A DNA stretch of 42,475 nt from Candidatus Yanofskyibacteriota bacterium (GCA_016181145.1 JACOZW010000025.1:1-42475); one strand, 5' to 3'; positions 6,835 through 14,644 are shown, counted from the first letter of the stretch. Translations and numbers: made by a program. Notes: a model not told the origin generated them from the sequence alone.

Positions 6835-9522
6835 TCAGGTTGACTCCATGTCACTCCAATTATTGCCGCTTTTTACGTCAACAATTAATGGAACATCGAG
6901 CTGGTGAACATTTTCCATAATATTTTTTATCTGAGGTGAAACTTTTTCAATCAGACTGTTCTTAGCTTCAAACAAAATCTCATCGTGAATCTGTAGAAGC
7001 ATATTAATATCACCTTCGCCGTATTCCTTATGAATCAGGTCGTTAATCCTTATCATGGATATTTTAAGCAGATCAGCTTCAGTCCCCTGCACCGGCATAT
7101 TTATTGCCATTCTTTCGGCCTGAGCTACCAATTGAGGCATGCCGGAATTTATCTCCGGCAGATACCTCCTTCTGCCAAAAATAGTCTCAACAAAGCCTTC
7201 CTTCCTGGCTTTTAATCGCATTTCTTCCATATATTTTGCAATTCCGCTGAATTCATTCATATACCGATCGATAAACTCACGAGCCCGATCGCGTGAAACA
7301 CCGGAAGCCCTTTGAAAGCCTAGCAAGCCCATTCCATAGAGCAATCCGAAGTTAAGAGTTTTGGCTTCACGACGCATTGATGGAGTAACATTTTCAGGAG
7401 CAACTTCAAATATCTCGGCCGCTGTGCGAGTGTGAATATCCTCTCCTCTCTTAAATGCTGCGGTCATCTTTTTATCACCAGAAATATGGGCTGCAATTCT
7501 TAACTCAAGCTGGGAATAATCAAAGGAAATTAATTTATATCCCGAGGAGGCAATGAATGCTTTTCTGAACTCCTGACCCAGCTCTGTTTTAACAGGTATA
7601 TTCTGCAAGTTGGGATCCTGGCTCGAGAGACGCCCCGTAACGGTACCGGTTTGGTTAAGAGTCGTATGCAAGCGTTCGGTCTTTGGATCAACCAGCCTAG
7701 GGAAGGGTTCAATATAAGTAGTTCTGAGTTTTTGGAGCTCACGGTATTTTAAAATTAAATCAATGATCGGATGTTCTGCTGAAAGTTTTTCAAGCTCCGG
7801 AGCCGCCGTCGAGAGGGCGCCCTTGCCGGTCTTGCGGACCTTGCCCTTCAGCTGAAGCTTTTCAAAAAGTACATCCTTCATCTGGGCCGGAGAGTTAATA
7901 TTAAACTCGATCCCCGCCAATTTATATATTTCCTTCTCGAGTTTTGCCGCCTCTTTATTCACCAATTTTGAGAGTATTTTCAGTGAATTAAGATCAATTT
8001 TTATTCCTACCAGCTCCATTTCGGCCAGAATTTGAACAAGAGGCATTTCTATTTCTTCAAAAACTTTAACGAGATTGTCGCCCTTAAGCCTTTCCCATAA
8101 ATGACCCTTAAGCCTCCAGACGGCCTGAAGCCTCGACTCCATATCTAAGCCGAGTTCTTCGTTAATCTCATTGAAATATAAATCCCGCAATTCATAATCT
8201 TTTCTATCAGCTTTTATTAAATAGGCGGCAATTTTTGTATCAAAATTAACCCCTTGAATATGCACGCCCTTTTCAATTAATACTTTGGATAGGTTTTTTA
8301 AATCATGGCCGTATTTTAGGATTTTTTCATTTTCAAATATCGTCGCGAAAGTTTTCCAAAACCTATCACTGCCTGCCTGCGCAGGCAGGCCCTTCTTGGA
8401 TTTCTTGAGATCTTGTAAGTCAAAACTGATAAAATTTTTGCCATCATTAGTAAATCCAAATATCCCCTCTCGAATATCAAAGGCTAACTCCCTAGACTTA
8501 GCCATTACATCCAGTGCGCCTTCTATATCTGCCTGAGTCGTCATAGCCGGAGATGCTATTTCTTCCTTAGCTTTTTCAATACCCAAATCGAGAGTAAGGG
8601 GCTTGTCCTGACCAGCTAGATTCGTTCCCCTCTCCATCTCGTCGAATCTCTTAACAAGACTGTAAAAACCTAGCTCCTTAAGCGTTTTTTCGAAATCTTG
8701 GCGGCTTAGATTCTTCCTCCAGTCAGATTTTTCGAGACTAAAACCGATAGGAACATCTCTTATGATGGTCGATAATTTCTTTGAAAAAATAGCCAAATCT
8801 TTATTCTCGATCAATTTTTCTATCAACTTGGGACTTAGCTTTTCTTTATTGCCGGTTTTCTCCAGTTTTTTATATAATCCTTCTATGCTTCCGTATTTCT
8901 GAACAAGCATTGAAGCTGTCTTATCCCCTATCCCCGGGACTCCCGGAATATTATCAGAAGGATCGCCCTTTAACCCTTTATAGTCTACGACTTGGTCAGG
9001 ATTAAGTCCGTATCTTTTTCTTACTTCTTCCTCGTTATAAATCATGGTGTCAGTCAAACCCTTGCGCAATGTAAAAACAACTACTTTCTCGCCATCAACC
9101 AGCTGAAGAGTATCCAAATCTCCTGTTACAATCACGACTTGGATATTTTTTTCCTTTTTGCCAAGTTCGGCCAAAGCTCCAATCACATCATCGGCCTCAA
9201 AACCCTGTTTTTCGTAAATCGGTATGCCAAATGCCTTAAGGACTTCTTTTGTCAGCGGTATTTGAGCATAAAGTTCGTCTGGCGCCTTTTCTCTATGAGC
9301 CTTATATTCGGCAAACTCCTCGTGCCTGAATGTAGGTCCGGCTAAATCATAGGTCGCTGCGATATAGTCAGGCTTTAAGTCCTTGATCATTTTCAACAAT
9401 ACAGAAGTAAAGCCGTAAACTGCATTAGTCAAAACACCCTTGGGTGAGGTAAGGGTTGGTGGTAGAGCATGGAATGCTCGATGCACTAAGGCATTACTGT
9501 CAATTAATACAAGCTTTCGCAT
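6835..9522 (-). CDS. polA: DNA polymerase I (5' exonuclease and polymerase)
   Basis: An 895-aa PolA. The 5' nuclease domain (about 1-300) shows DSNALVHRAFHALP, GDLDTLQLV and GDPSDNIPGVPGIGDK. The middle domain aligns with the 3'-5' exonuclease fold but has lost the catalytic acids: the DTE motif reads DIR (AFDIREG), and the second motif reads GHDLKNLSKVL without the Asp, so proofreading is probably absent, as in many Pol I enzymes. The polymerase domain keeps motif A (SFDYSQLELR), motif B (RREAKTLNFGLLYGMG) and motif C (QIHDEILFE). A palindromic repeat is inserted in frame around residue 380 (GLPAQAG). There is no Shine-Dalgarno at the ATG. The stop is followed one base later by the mutM start. 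Confidence 0.96.
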   Translation of the reverse strand: MRKLVLIDSNALVHRAFHALPPTLTSPKGVLTNAVYGFTSVLLKMIKDLKPDYIAATYDLAGPTFRHEEFAEYKAHREKAPDELYAQIPLTKEVLKAFGIPIYEKQGFEADDVIGALAELGKKEKNIQVVIVTGDLDTLQLVDGEKVVVFTLRKGLTDTMIYNEEEVRKRYGLNPDQVVDYKGLKGDPSDNIPGVPGIGDKTASMLVQKYGSIEGLYKKLEKTGNKEKLSPKLIEKLIENKDLAIFSKKLSTIIRDVPIGFSLEKSDWRKNLSRQDFEKTLKELGFYSLVKRFDEMERGTNLAGQDKPLTLDLGIEKAKEEIASPAMTTQADIEGALDVMAKSRELAFDIREGIFGFTNDGKNFISFDLQDLKKSKKGLPAQAGSDRFWKTFATIFENEKILKYGHDLKNLSKVLIEKGVHIQGVNFDTKIAAYLIKADRKDYELRDLYFNEINEELGLDMESRLQAVWRLKGHLWERLKGDNLVKVFEEIEMPLVQILAEMELVGIKIDLNSLKILSKLVNKEAAKLEKEIYKLAGIEFNINSPAQMKDVLFEKLQLKGKVRKTGKGALSTAAPELEKLSAEHPIIDLILKYRELQKLRTTYIEPFPRLVDPKTERLHTTLNQTGTVTGRLSSQDPNLQNIPVKTELGQEFRKAFIASSGYKLISFDYSQLELRIAAHISGDKKMTAAFKRGEDIHTRTAAEIFEVAPENVTPSMRREAKTLNFGLLYGMGLLGFQRASGVSRDRAREFIDRYMNEFSGIAKYMEEMRLKARKEGFVETIFGRRRYLPEINSGMPQLVAQAERMAINMPVQGTEADLLKISMIRINDLIHKEYGEGDINMLLQIHDEILFEAKNSLIEKVSPQIKNIMENVHQLDVPLIVDVKSGNNWSDMEST
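8371..8390. repeat. 20-bp perfect palindrome inside polA
   Basis: GCCTGCCTGCGCAGGCAGGC is fully self-complementary, much more GC-rich than the surrounding gene, and adds the peptide GLPAQAG in the degenerate exonuclease domain. It looks like a small palindromic element tolerated in frame. Confidence 0.7.
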
Positions 9523-9619
9523 AATTAAAAAGTCAAAAGTAAAAATTTAAAATTACAATCTAAAATCTGATAATTTTCTGAACTTTTTGATTTTGAATTG
9601 AAATTTTGCATTTTAAATT

Positions 9620-10123
9620 CTAACTTTTTACTTCAATCTTTCTCACATTTTTATCGATATGATCAATGTGGATTTTTATGTGCTTCTTCGGCAGTATTTT
9701 TTTAACTCTATCAGACCATTCAATTAGTACTATATTCCTAGGGTCGTTCAAGATCTCTTTACTACACAGTATCTCTAAATCCTTATGGTCACGCAAGCGA
9801 TAGCAGTCAAGATGATATAGATTATTAAATTTACGGATTGCGGATTGCGGATTGCGGATTACTTTTCTAATTCGTAATTCGTAATTCGTAATTGGATAAT
9901 TCTTAATTAGGGTAAATGTAGGGCTTTTGATTTTAGCTTTAATCTTCAGTGCTTTTGCCAGTCCTTGGACAAGCGTAGTTTTCCCAGCACCTAACTCCCC
10001 TTCCAGGGCAACAACTAAAGCCTTCTTCGATATAATTTTGGAAAATTTACCCAACAAAAAACCCGCTAACTCCTGAGTTTCTTTCGGGCTTTTAGTAACA
10101 TAAATCATAATGTATTTTATCAT
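9620..10123 (-). CDS. tsaE: tRNA t6A ATPase TsaE with repeat-encoded insertion
   Basis: 167-aa TsaE, the P-loop ATPase of the complex that makes N6-threonylcarbamoyladenosine at position 37 of ANN-decoding tRNAs. Walker A is GELGAGKTT (about residues 42-50), followed by the family motif SPTFTLIKNY. Later come LYHLDCYRL and IVLIEWSDR, the usual metal and nucleotide signatures. Between the KNY motif and the LYHLD motif about 25 extra residues (ITNYELRIRKVIRNPQSAIR) are encoded by tandem heptamers at 9834-9889, not a normal part of TsaE. The start is uncertain: ATG at 10123 or at 10108 (MIYVTKS); neither has a Shine-Dalgarno. It lies upstream of polA with a 97-nt AT-rich gap. Confidence 0.92.
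   Translation of the reverse strand: MIKYIMIYVTKSPKETQELAGFLLGKFSKIISKKALVVALEGELGAGKTTLVQGLAKALKIKAKIKSPTFTLIKNYPITNYELRIRKVIRNPQSAIRKFNNLYHLDCYRLRDHKDLEILCSKEILNDPRNIVLIEWSDRVKKILPKKHIKIHIDHIDKNVRKIEVKS
9834..9896. repeat. Two 7-bp tandem repeats inside tsaE
   Basis: Four copies of CGGATTG (9834-9861, the last ending in A) and, after 7 bases, three copies of AATTCGT (9869-9889) plus a partial fourth. On the coding strand they give NYELRI and NPQSAIR-type peptide. Confidence 0.85.
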
Positions 10124-10125
10124 TT

Positions 10126-10146
10126 ATGGTGAGCTTGTCGAACCAT
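10126..10146. repeat. Imperfect palindrome at the tsaE 5' end
   Basis: ATGGTGAGCTTGTCGAACCAT has inverted ends (ATGGT/ACCAT) and sits directly upstream of tsaE. I remember similar GGTTCGACAAGCTCACC units as dispersed repeats in many uncultured bacterial genomes; only one copy is seen here. Confidence 0.35.
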
Positions 10147-10170
10147 TTTTCCTCTATTTTTCAATTGAAA

Positions 10171-10215
10171 AACCGCGTTTTCGATGTCCGCCAGGAGGCG
10201 GGTGAAAACGCGGTT
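10171..10215 (-). terminator. Terminator of the GC-rich island operon
   Basis: A 12-bp perfect stem (10171-10182 with 10204-10215) encloses a smaller CCGCC/GGCGG hairpin and runs into a short T stretch on the minus strand, 19 nt after the end of the 169-aa gene. Confidence 0.65.
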
Positions 10216-10233
10216 GAGTGGAGATCGGGTGAT

Positions 10234-10743
10234 CTACTTGCGTAGCACCCAGGTCTCACACTTTCGAAGCTCGCGACTGACTTTGCCAGCGCAAGGCTTC
10301 GACTGCCGGGGAGGCGTCGCCTCCTCAGCAGTATTCTCGACGACGACCGGTGGCGGGCATTTCGGCTTCGCCTTGGTCGTCGTTTTCTTTCTCGGCACTA
10401 CCGGTGCCTGCGGAGCAGGCACCGGCTTGAGTTCACCGAGCCGGTAATCCAACACTGTAGCGAGGCCACGAATGGCCCCGGCCACCTCGTTGGACCGTGG
10501 CTGCTCCGGTAACACCGGAGCAGCCACGACAGCAGAGGGATTCTTGGTGCATGTGTAGCACCCCCAACCTCCCCACCAATAAGCGGCCCAGACAATCCAA
10601 GCCAGAATGGCGATCGCGCCAAGCAACGCCATCACGGTCTTGACCCTGTTCCAGAGCCAAGACTCAATCGCCCTCTCTTCGGGTAGCTTGAACTCCCGAG
10701 CACCGATCGTGGCCGACGTTTCGAATTCAATCTTCTTCGCCAT
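10234..10743 (-). CDS. Hypothetical single-pass membrane protein (GC-rich island)
   Basis: 169 aa, not recognised. A short charged N-terminus precedes one hydrophobic segment (about residues 36-58, VMALLGAIAILAWIVWAAYWWGGW), then a Cys pair (CYTC) and a long Pro/Lys/Ala-rich tail (PVPAPQAPVVPRKKTTT) with further cysteines. The tail is probably disordered. A strong AGGAGGGGAG Shine-Dalgarno precedes the ATG, and the gene starts 2 nt after the 330-aa gene, so the two form an operon closed by a terminator. GC content and codon choice (GCC, CCG, CGG) differ sharply from all neighbours, suggesting recent transfer. No function is proposed. Confidence 0.7.
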   Translation of the reverse strand: MAKKIEFETSATIGAREFKLPEERAIESWLWNRVKTVMALLGAIAILAWIVWAAYWWGGWGCYTCTKNPSAVVAAPVLPEQPRSNEVAGAIRGLATVLDYRLGELKPVPAPQAPVVPRKKTTTKAKPKCPPPVVVENTAEEATPPRQSKPCAGKVSRELRKCETWVLRK

Positions 10744-10745
10744 TA

Positions 10746-11696
10746 CTACTGTCTCCCCTCCTGAGCCACTGCGGGCTCGATGAAAGTCCAGCCGGAGTCG
10801 CCCGGCTCGACTTCAATTTCGTCTTTTGAAAGTCCGCCCCTCCTATTCGGAATCAGAGCGAAGCCCCGATACCGATCCTTTGGCGGTCCTACCGCCAAAG
10901 TCGCTCCGGCCGACATCCGGCCGATGTATGTCTGGCCGTCATAGGCCTCGACATACATGCGAGTCGAGTTGGAGAGCTCGAACTCACCAACTCCAGCATC
11001 GACAGCCGCCGGTCCTGCGATCGGAGCCGTCGGCTTCACGACCGGCGAGATCGTCGTCTCAGGCTCATCCTGATCTGGCGGTTCTACCTCCAGATCAGAC
11101 GATCGAGCCACCCTGGGCTCAATCGTGAGACAGCTATCGTGGCTACGCCGTGAAGCGAGCCATCCCGCCAGCAGACCTCCGCCAATGGTGCTTACAGCAC
11201 CGATGGCATTGGCCTTGTTACGATTCCGCATATTGCGCGTTGAACCGTAACCAGCAAGAGCACCAGCACCGGCACCAAGGGCGCCAGCTTCCATTGTCCC
11301 CAACCGACGATTCGTGTCGTCGAACGGGCGGAAGTGGATCTTTCCTTTCAGGGGATGGATAGACCCCAGAATCCCGTCGGGATTCTGGGCCGTCATCTGA
11401 ATCGCGTCTGCCGTCTTGATGACCGATTTGCACGACACGACCACCAAGGTGGAGAAATCCACCTGACACGATGCCAGTCCATCAGGCAGACTCAACATCT
11501 GCTCGATGGTAGCTGGGTCTAGGTAGTACCCCCCGCCATAGCCACGACGGCCGAGACTGCCACGGTCATAACGACCGCTGTCCCAGCCACCGCCAATCCA
11601 GCCACCGCCGCCACGACGATACTGTGCCTCGGCCGAAACGACCGTGAACAGAACCGCGCACACGGCAAGAAGCACCAGCGAAGCGAATCTCTTCAT
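10746..11696 (-). CDS. Secreted Gly-rich protein with glycine-zipper segment (GC-rich island)
   Basis: 316 aa from the ATG at 11696, chosen because AAAGGGA lies 6 nt upstream and the protein then begins with a clean Sec signal peptide (MKRFASLVLLAVCAVLFTVV, cleaved near AEA-Q). A 14-residue upstream extension is possible but unlikely. The mature protein opens with a Gly/Arg/Tyr-rich stretch (RRGGGGWIGGGWDSGRYDRG). A central glycine-zipper pair follows (GALGAGAGALAGYG ... GAVSTIGGGLLAGWLASRR), a pattern that can insert into or span a membrane. The C-terminus is acidic and Pro-rich. Not assigned to a named family. First gene of the high-GC two-gene operon. Confidence 0.7.
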   Translation of the reverse strand: MKRFASLVLLAVCAVLFTVVSAEAQYRRGGGGWIGGGWDSGRYDRGSLGRRGYGGGYYLDPATIEQMLSLPDGLASCQVDFSTLVVVSCKSVIKTADAIQMTAQNPDGILGSIHPLKGKIHFRPFDDTNRRLGTMEAGALGAGAGALAGYGSTRNMRNRNKANAIGAVSTIGGGLLAGWLASRRSHDSCLTIEPRVARSSDLEVEPPDQDEPETTISPVVKPTAPIAGPAAVDAGVGEFELSNSTRMYVEAYDGQTYIGRMSAGATLAVGPPKDRYRGFALIPNRRGGLSKDEIEVEPGDSGWTFIEPAVAQEGRQ

Positions 11697-11765
11697 TTTT
11701 TCCCTTTCTATACCCCAACGAAGGGGCGCTTTTGTCAAGTTGCTTTACATCAACTGTGTACCTAT

Positions 11766-11794
11766 ATTATATCAAATTTTAACCATTTTGTAAA
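11766..11794 (-). promoter_or_regulatory. Predicted promoter of the GC-rich island operon
   Basis: TTTACA (11789-11794), 17-nt spacer and a perfect TATAAT (11766-11771), read on the minus strand. The leader of about 60 nt can form two small hairpins (AGTTG/CAACT and a CCCC/GGGG pair) before the AAAGGGA ribosome site. Confidence 0.7.
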
Positions 11795-11816
11795 GCCCCA
11801 AAAAACAAGCTAAAAT
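11788..11816 (+). promoter_or_regulatory. Weak divergent promoter towards the rod repeats
   Basis: TTGTAA (11788-11793), 17 nt, TAAAAT (11811-11816) on the plus strand, overlapping the -35 of the opposite promoter. If used, it would transcribe the large inverted repeats at 11853-12377. Scores are only moderate. Confidence 0.35.
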
Positions 11817-11852
11817 CAGGGCTACTTAATCAGTGTTCCGCACGAAACTTCT

Positions 11853-12065
11853 AACTCAGGGATAATCTAATTTTATCAGGATTCCTCATGAAATACTCAT
11901 ATAAATAACTTCTCATGTTCTCTGACCAATTAGGGAACCCGACCTGGCCATGCGGCCGAAGGGCCGTTCCAGGATCACCCTAATTGGGTCCCAGGAACAT
12001 TTCAAAGTTATTTATTGAGTATTAATCATTCGTGCATATTGATAAAATTAGACCATCCCTGAGTT
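11853..12065. other. Rod-like inverted repeat 1 (213 nt), candidate structured RNA
   Basis: Gene-free. The outer arms 11853-11878 and 12040-12065 pair over about 24 of 26 positions. Inside, further arms pair in register: AATACTCA...TAAATAACTT with AAGTTATTTA...TGAGTATT, then CCAATTAGGG with CCCTAATTGG, then CCTGG/CCAGG around a GC-rich tip. The whole folds as one long rod with bulges, in overall shape like 6S RNA, but I see no 6S sequence signature. No T tract on either strand. It has no open frame worth calling. Confidence 0.65.
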
Positions 12066-12084
12066 GGGTCGTATATAAGCATAA

Positions 12085-12377
12085 GCCAACTCCTCCCCAT
12101 TTTGCAGACCGTCTTTTTTCGAGGAGCACACAATAGTTAAATTAACCGATAATTTAGTTATTCAACAAATTTGGGAGTGAGGCTCGGTATTTATTATTGA
12201 TTTTATTAAATCAATAATATGTCCGAAGGACTGTCGAGCGGGACCCATAATTTGTTAATTAAATTGAGGTTAATTTAACTATTTGTCTCAAGGCGAAGGT
12301 TTTAGGAGCGTGCTTTAGCCGCTCCTGGAATCGCCTCCGAAGATAAAAAGCAGGTCGAAAAATGGGGAGGAGTTGGC
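12085..12377. other. Rod-like inverted repeat 2 (293 nt) abutting yraN
   Basis: Gene-free. The perfect 19-bp outer arms are 12085-12103 and 12359-12377. Inner arms pair in register: GACC/GGTC, CTTTTT/AAAAAG, then a perfect 15-bp pair at 12133-12147 with 12268-12282. At the tip is a perfect 11-bp hairpin with a TATT loop at 12193-12218. The right side carries an extra side hairpin (AGGAGCG/CGCTCCT type). It starts 2 nt after the yraN stop on the minus strand. No terminator-type T run follows. Candidate structured RNA or foldback element. Confidence 0.65.
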
Positions 12378-12379
12378 GG

Positions 12380-12748
12380 TCAGGCATCAATATTCTTAAA
12401 GTGTTTAATTTTGGCCACTCCCCTATTTTGATCGAGTGTCAATGCGACGACGTCGATTTGCCATTCTTGGTCAGAATCATATTTTTTAGCCGCAAGATAT
12501 GTTTGAATCGCTCGCATAAGCCTGCGTAATTTTTCTGGACTAACTCGATTCTCGGGCTCAAAACCAATAATATCATCCTTACTAGCCTTAACTTCAACAA
12601 AAACCAAAATCCCTTCTTTTTCTGCAATAATGTCAATCTCGCCCCAAGATTTTCGATAATTATTTTCTATAACCTCGTAACCTTTAGTTATTAGATATTG
12701 TGCGACACGATCTTCGGCCCAATTTCCAAATTCTGATTTGATAGTCAT
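12380..12748 (-). CDS. yraN: YraN family (UPF0102) endonuclease-like protein
   Basis: 122 aa from the ATG at 12748; an in-frame TTG at 12775 would add nine residues but has no better ribosome site. The family core is clear: FGNWAEDRVAQYL, then GYEVIENNYR, WGEIDIIAEKEG and VFVEVKAS, giving the Asp and Glu-x-Lys of the PD-(D/E)xK nuclease fold. The cellular role of UPF0102 proteins is not settled; they are predicted Holliday-junction-resolvase-like nucleases. The rod repeat 2 begins directly after its stop. It is divergent from the LysM-M23 gene. Confidence 0.88.
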   Translation of the reverse strand: MTIKSEFGNWAEDRVAQYLITKGYEVIENNYRKSWGEIDIIAEKEGILVFVEVKASKDDIIGFEPENRVSPEKLRRLMRAIQTYLAAKKYDSDQEWQIDVVALTLDQNRGVAKIKHFKNIDA

Positions 12749-12793
12749 ATGAACCCAGACTCGCAAGTTGTTCAAAAAGTGTCAATAACTAAT

Positions 12794-12823
12794 TTGACTA
12801 TACTTGACCAAATATGCTAAGAT
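12794..12823 (+). promoter_or_regulatory. Predicted promoter of the LysM-M23 gene
   Basis: TTGACT (12794-12799), 18 nt, extended -10 TGC-TAAGAT (12818-12823). A small hairpin (AATTCTC/GAGAATT, GNRA-like loop) followed by TTTTTGTGTTTT comes at 12832-12860 and could attenuate the transcript. Confidence 0.5.
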
Positions 12824-12991
12824 TTACGAGTAATTCTCGCGAAGAGAATTTTTGTGTTTTAGCTAAGATATGTCATTTTTTCTGGGCAAAAACTGACTTA
12901 TTTAACTCCTATTAGTACTAACCATAAAAATATTGATAGCTCAATTCTCAGAAACACAGCCAGAATCTCTCGGATTAAAAAAATAGCCGAC

Positions 12992-14056
12992 TTGTTAAAA
13001 GGTGAAAGTTTTGGGTTATGGGGAACTCTTGTTTTTGTTTTCATGCTCTTAGCTCTTAAAGGATCCCTCGGAGAGGGCCAGCCGACTTTATTTAGCAACT
13101 TACTAAAAGAAACTATAGAGGAAACGCCGACGTCTTTGGCAGCCTACACGCGACCATCAGCTCAGTTAGCCGACATAAGCTCAATCGTTTCATTAAACAC
13201 AGATAGTTTTGGCCAGGGAGGGCAAGAACCTCTGGCTAGTATTCCCCCTACTATTAACGATAATTCCATTCTTGCACATACACCCACCAGCACAGACTAC
13301 ATAGAGACAAGCGGGTATAGGCGCAGTCAAATAACCGAGTACACGGTTCAGGCCGGAGATCTCTTATCTTTCATAGCTTCGGACTATGGAATCAGTATGA
13401 ATTCTATTATTTGGGCTAACGGCCTAAAAAACGCTGATAGTATAAGTCCCGGGCAAATATTGAAAATTCCACCCGTATCGGGCGTAATCCACCAAGTCAA
13501 AAAAGGGGATACTATTGCCTCTATAGCCAAGAAATACGCAGCCGAAGAAGCAAAGATTATAGAATTTAACAGTATTTCCAAGAGCGGCGAGCTTCAGACT
13601 GGAGATGAGATTATAGTTCCTGACGGGGAACTGAGGACATCCGTAGCTATTGCTACATCCGTAGCCGCTAAAAACGGAGTTCGGCCATTTTCTTATCTCC
13701 CAGATATGGGGAACTACTTTATACAACCGACGAGCGGTCGTAACTGGGGAAGAATTCATGGCAGAAATGGCGTAGATGTAGCTAATTCCTGCGGTACTCC
13801 CGTTTATGCGGCGGCAGAAGGTTCAGTATCTGTCGCTGATAGTAGCGGTTATAACGGTGGATTTGGCAAATATATAAAAATAGCTCACCCAAACGGCACG
13901 GAAACGCTTTATGCCCACTCAATGAAGCTTTTAGTCTCTTCCGGCCAAACAGTGAGCAGGGGACAGCAAATTATGCTTATGGGGACCACGGGACGTTCCA
14001 CCGGATGCCATCTGCACTTTGAAGTCCACGGCGCCCGCAATCTCCTAGCTAAGTAG
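12992..14056 (+). CDS. LysM-M23 peptidoglycan endopeptidase, membrane-anchored
   Basis: 354 aa from a TTG; no ATG or GTG lies upstream in the open frame, so the start is uncertain and could be earlier. Order: N-terminal membrane segment (LWGTLVFVFMLLALKG), linker, two LysM domains (EYTVQAGDLLSFIASDYGIS... and HQVKKGDTIASIAKKYAAE...), then a C-terminal LytM/M23 zinc peptidase. The metal motifs are RIHGRNGVDVA (H and D) and HLHFEVHG (H-x-H). Such proteins bind peptidoglycan through LysM and cut peptide cross-links outside the cell. The last residues (GARNLLAK) end soon after the HxH motif, slightly early for the family. Confidence 0.9.
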   Translation: MLKGESFGLWGTLVFVFMLLALKGSLGEGQPTLFSNLLKETIEETPTSLAAYTRPSAQLADISSIVSLNTDSFGQGGQEPLASIPPTINDNSILAHTPTSTDYIETSGYRRSQITEYTVQAGDLLSFIASDYGISMNSIIWANGLKNADSISPGQILKIPPVSGVIHQVKKGDTIASIAKKYAAEEAKIIEFNSISKSGELQTGDEIIVPDGELRTSVAIATSVAAKNGVRPFSYLPDMGNYFIQPTSGRNWGRIHGRNGVDVANSCGTPVYAAAEGSVSVADSSGYNGGFGKYIKIAHPNGTETLYAHSMKLLVSSGQTVSRGQQIMLMGTTGRSTGCHLHFEVHGARNLLAK

Positions 14057-14119
14057 CCTTGCAATATTTCGATCAAAATGTTAAAAAACCTTAGCTCTTG
14101 CCTGAAAAAAGGTTAGGAA

Positions 14120-14620
14120 ATGACTGAAAGACACATCGTTGGTTATACACATGCTTTTACATGTGGCCATAACTATGGCGAAAGATTTGATAGACTTAAG
14201 AATTGTTGTGAAAAATTCCAGGCCTGGTTTACTCAAACCGGTAATACTAAACATAGAAGCTTTAATAGTCGTTATCCGGAAGAAAGGGCAGGAATTAATC
14301 TTGTTCAACGTGGTGGCATAAGCCTAGTATTGCGATTAACAGATCCTGCCTACGAAGATGATCTTAATTTCTGCCCATTTTGTGGAGCAGAGATAGTATT
14401 GAAATGCACAAAAAGTGTCGAATTAAGGCCTAAAACCAAACAGGTTCCCGATGGTTACGAAGAGATCATAAGGCAGCAAAGTCCCGACCAGACCACCCAT
14501 ATAAAAGCAGAGCTAACCCAGGAAAGTGACAATAGGCTGGATTATGGACAATCCAAGGAGGAGGGCGATAGACGAAAGGAAATTGGCAATAGAATAGATG
14601 AATTGGTTGCAAAGCGCTGA
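14120..14620 (+). CDS. Hypothetical zinc-ribbon protein
   Basis: 166 aa, not recognised. It has scattered metal-binding Cys/His residues: HAFTCGH near residue 10, a CC pair near 31 and a clear CPFCG ribbon half near residue 90 (NFCPFCGAEI). The C-terminal third is charged and probably disordered. AAAGG lies about 9 nt before the ATG. The gene follows the M23 gene on the same strand and ends in its own terminator, whose stem contains the TGA. Coding status is supported by the ribosome site, terminator and Cys pattern. Confidence 0.7.
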   Translation: MTERHIVGYTHAFTCGHNYGERFDRLKNCCEKFQAWFTQTGNTKHRSFNSRYPEERAGINLVQRGGISLVLRLTDPAYEDDLNFCPFCGAEIVLKCTKSVELRPKTKQVPDGYEEIIRQQSPDQTTHIKAELTQESDNRLDYGQSKEEGDRRKEIGNRIDELVAKR

Positions 14621-14633
14621 CAAATAGCGCTTT
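14611..14633 (+). terminator. Terminator of the zinc-ribbon gene
   Basis: 8-bp stem AAAGCGCT (14611-14618) with AGCGCTTT (14626-14633), followed by TTATTTTG; the stop codon lies in the stem. Confidence 0.75.
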
Positions 14634-14644
14634 TTATTTTGTAT

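Noticed and set aside
10184-11522. Several long frames on both strands in the GC-rich island
   Set aside because: High GC suppresses stops; only the two minus-strand frames have ribosome sites, a signal peptide or membrane helix, and operon signals.
11853-12377. RNase P RNA, tmRNA or 6S RNA
   Set aside because: I looked for the conserved RNase P P4 and GAGGAAAGTCC motifs and the tmRNA tRNA-like end and found none; 6S shape is similar but no sequence support.
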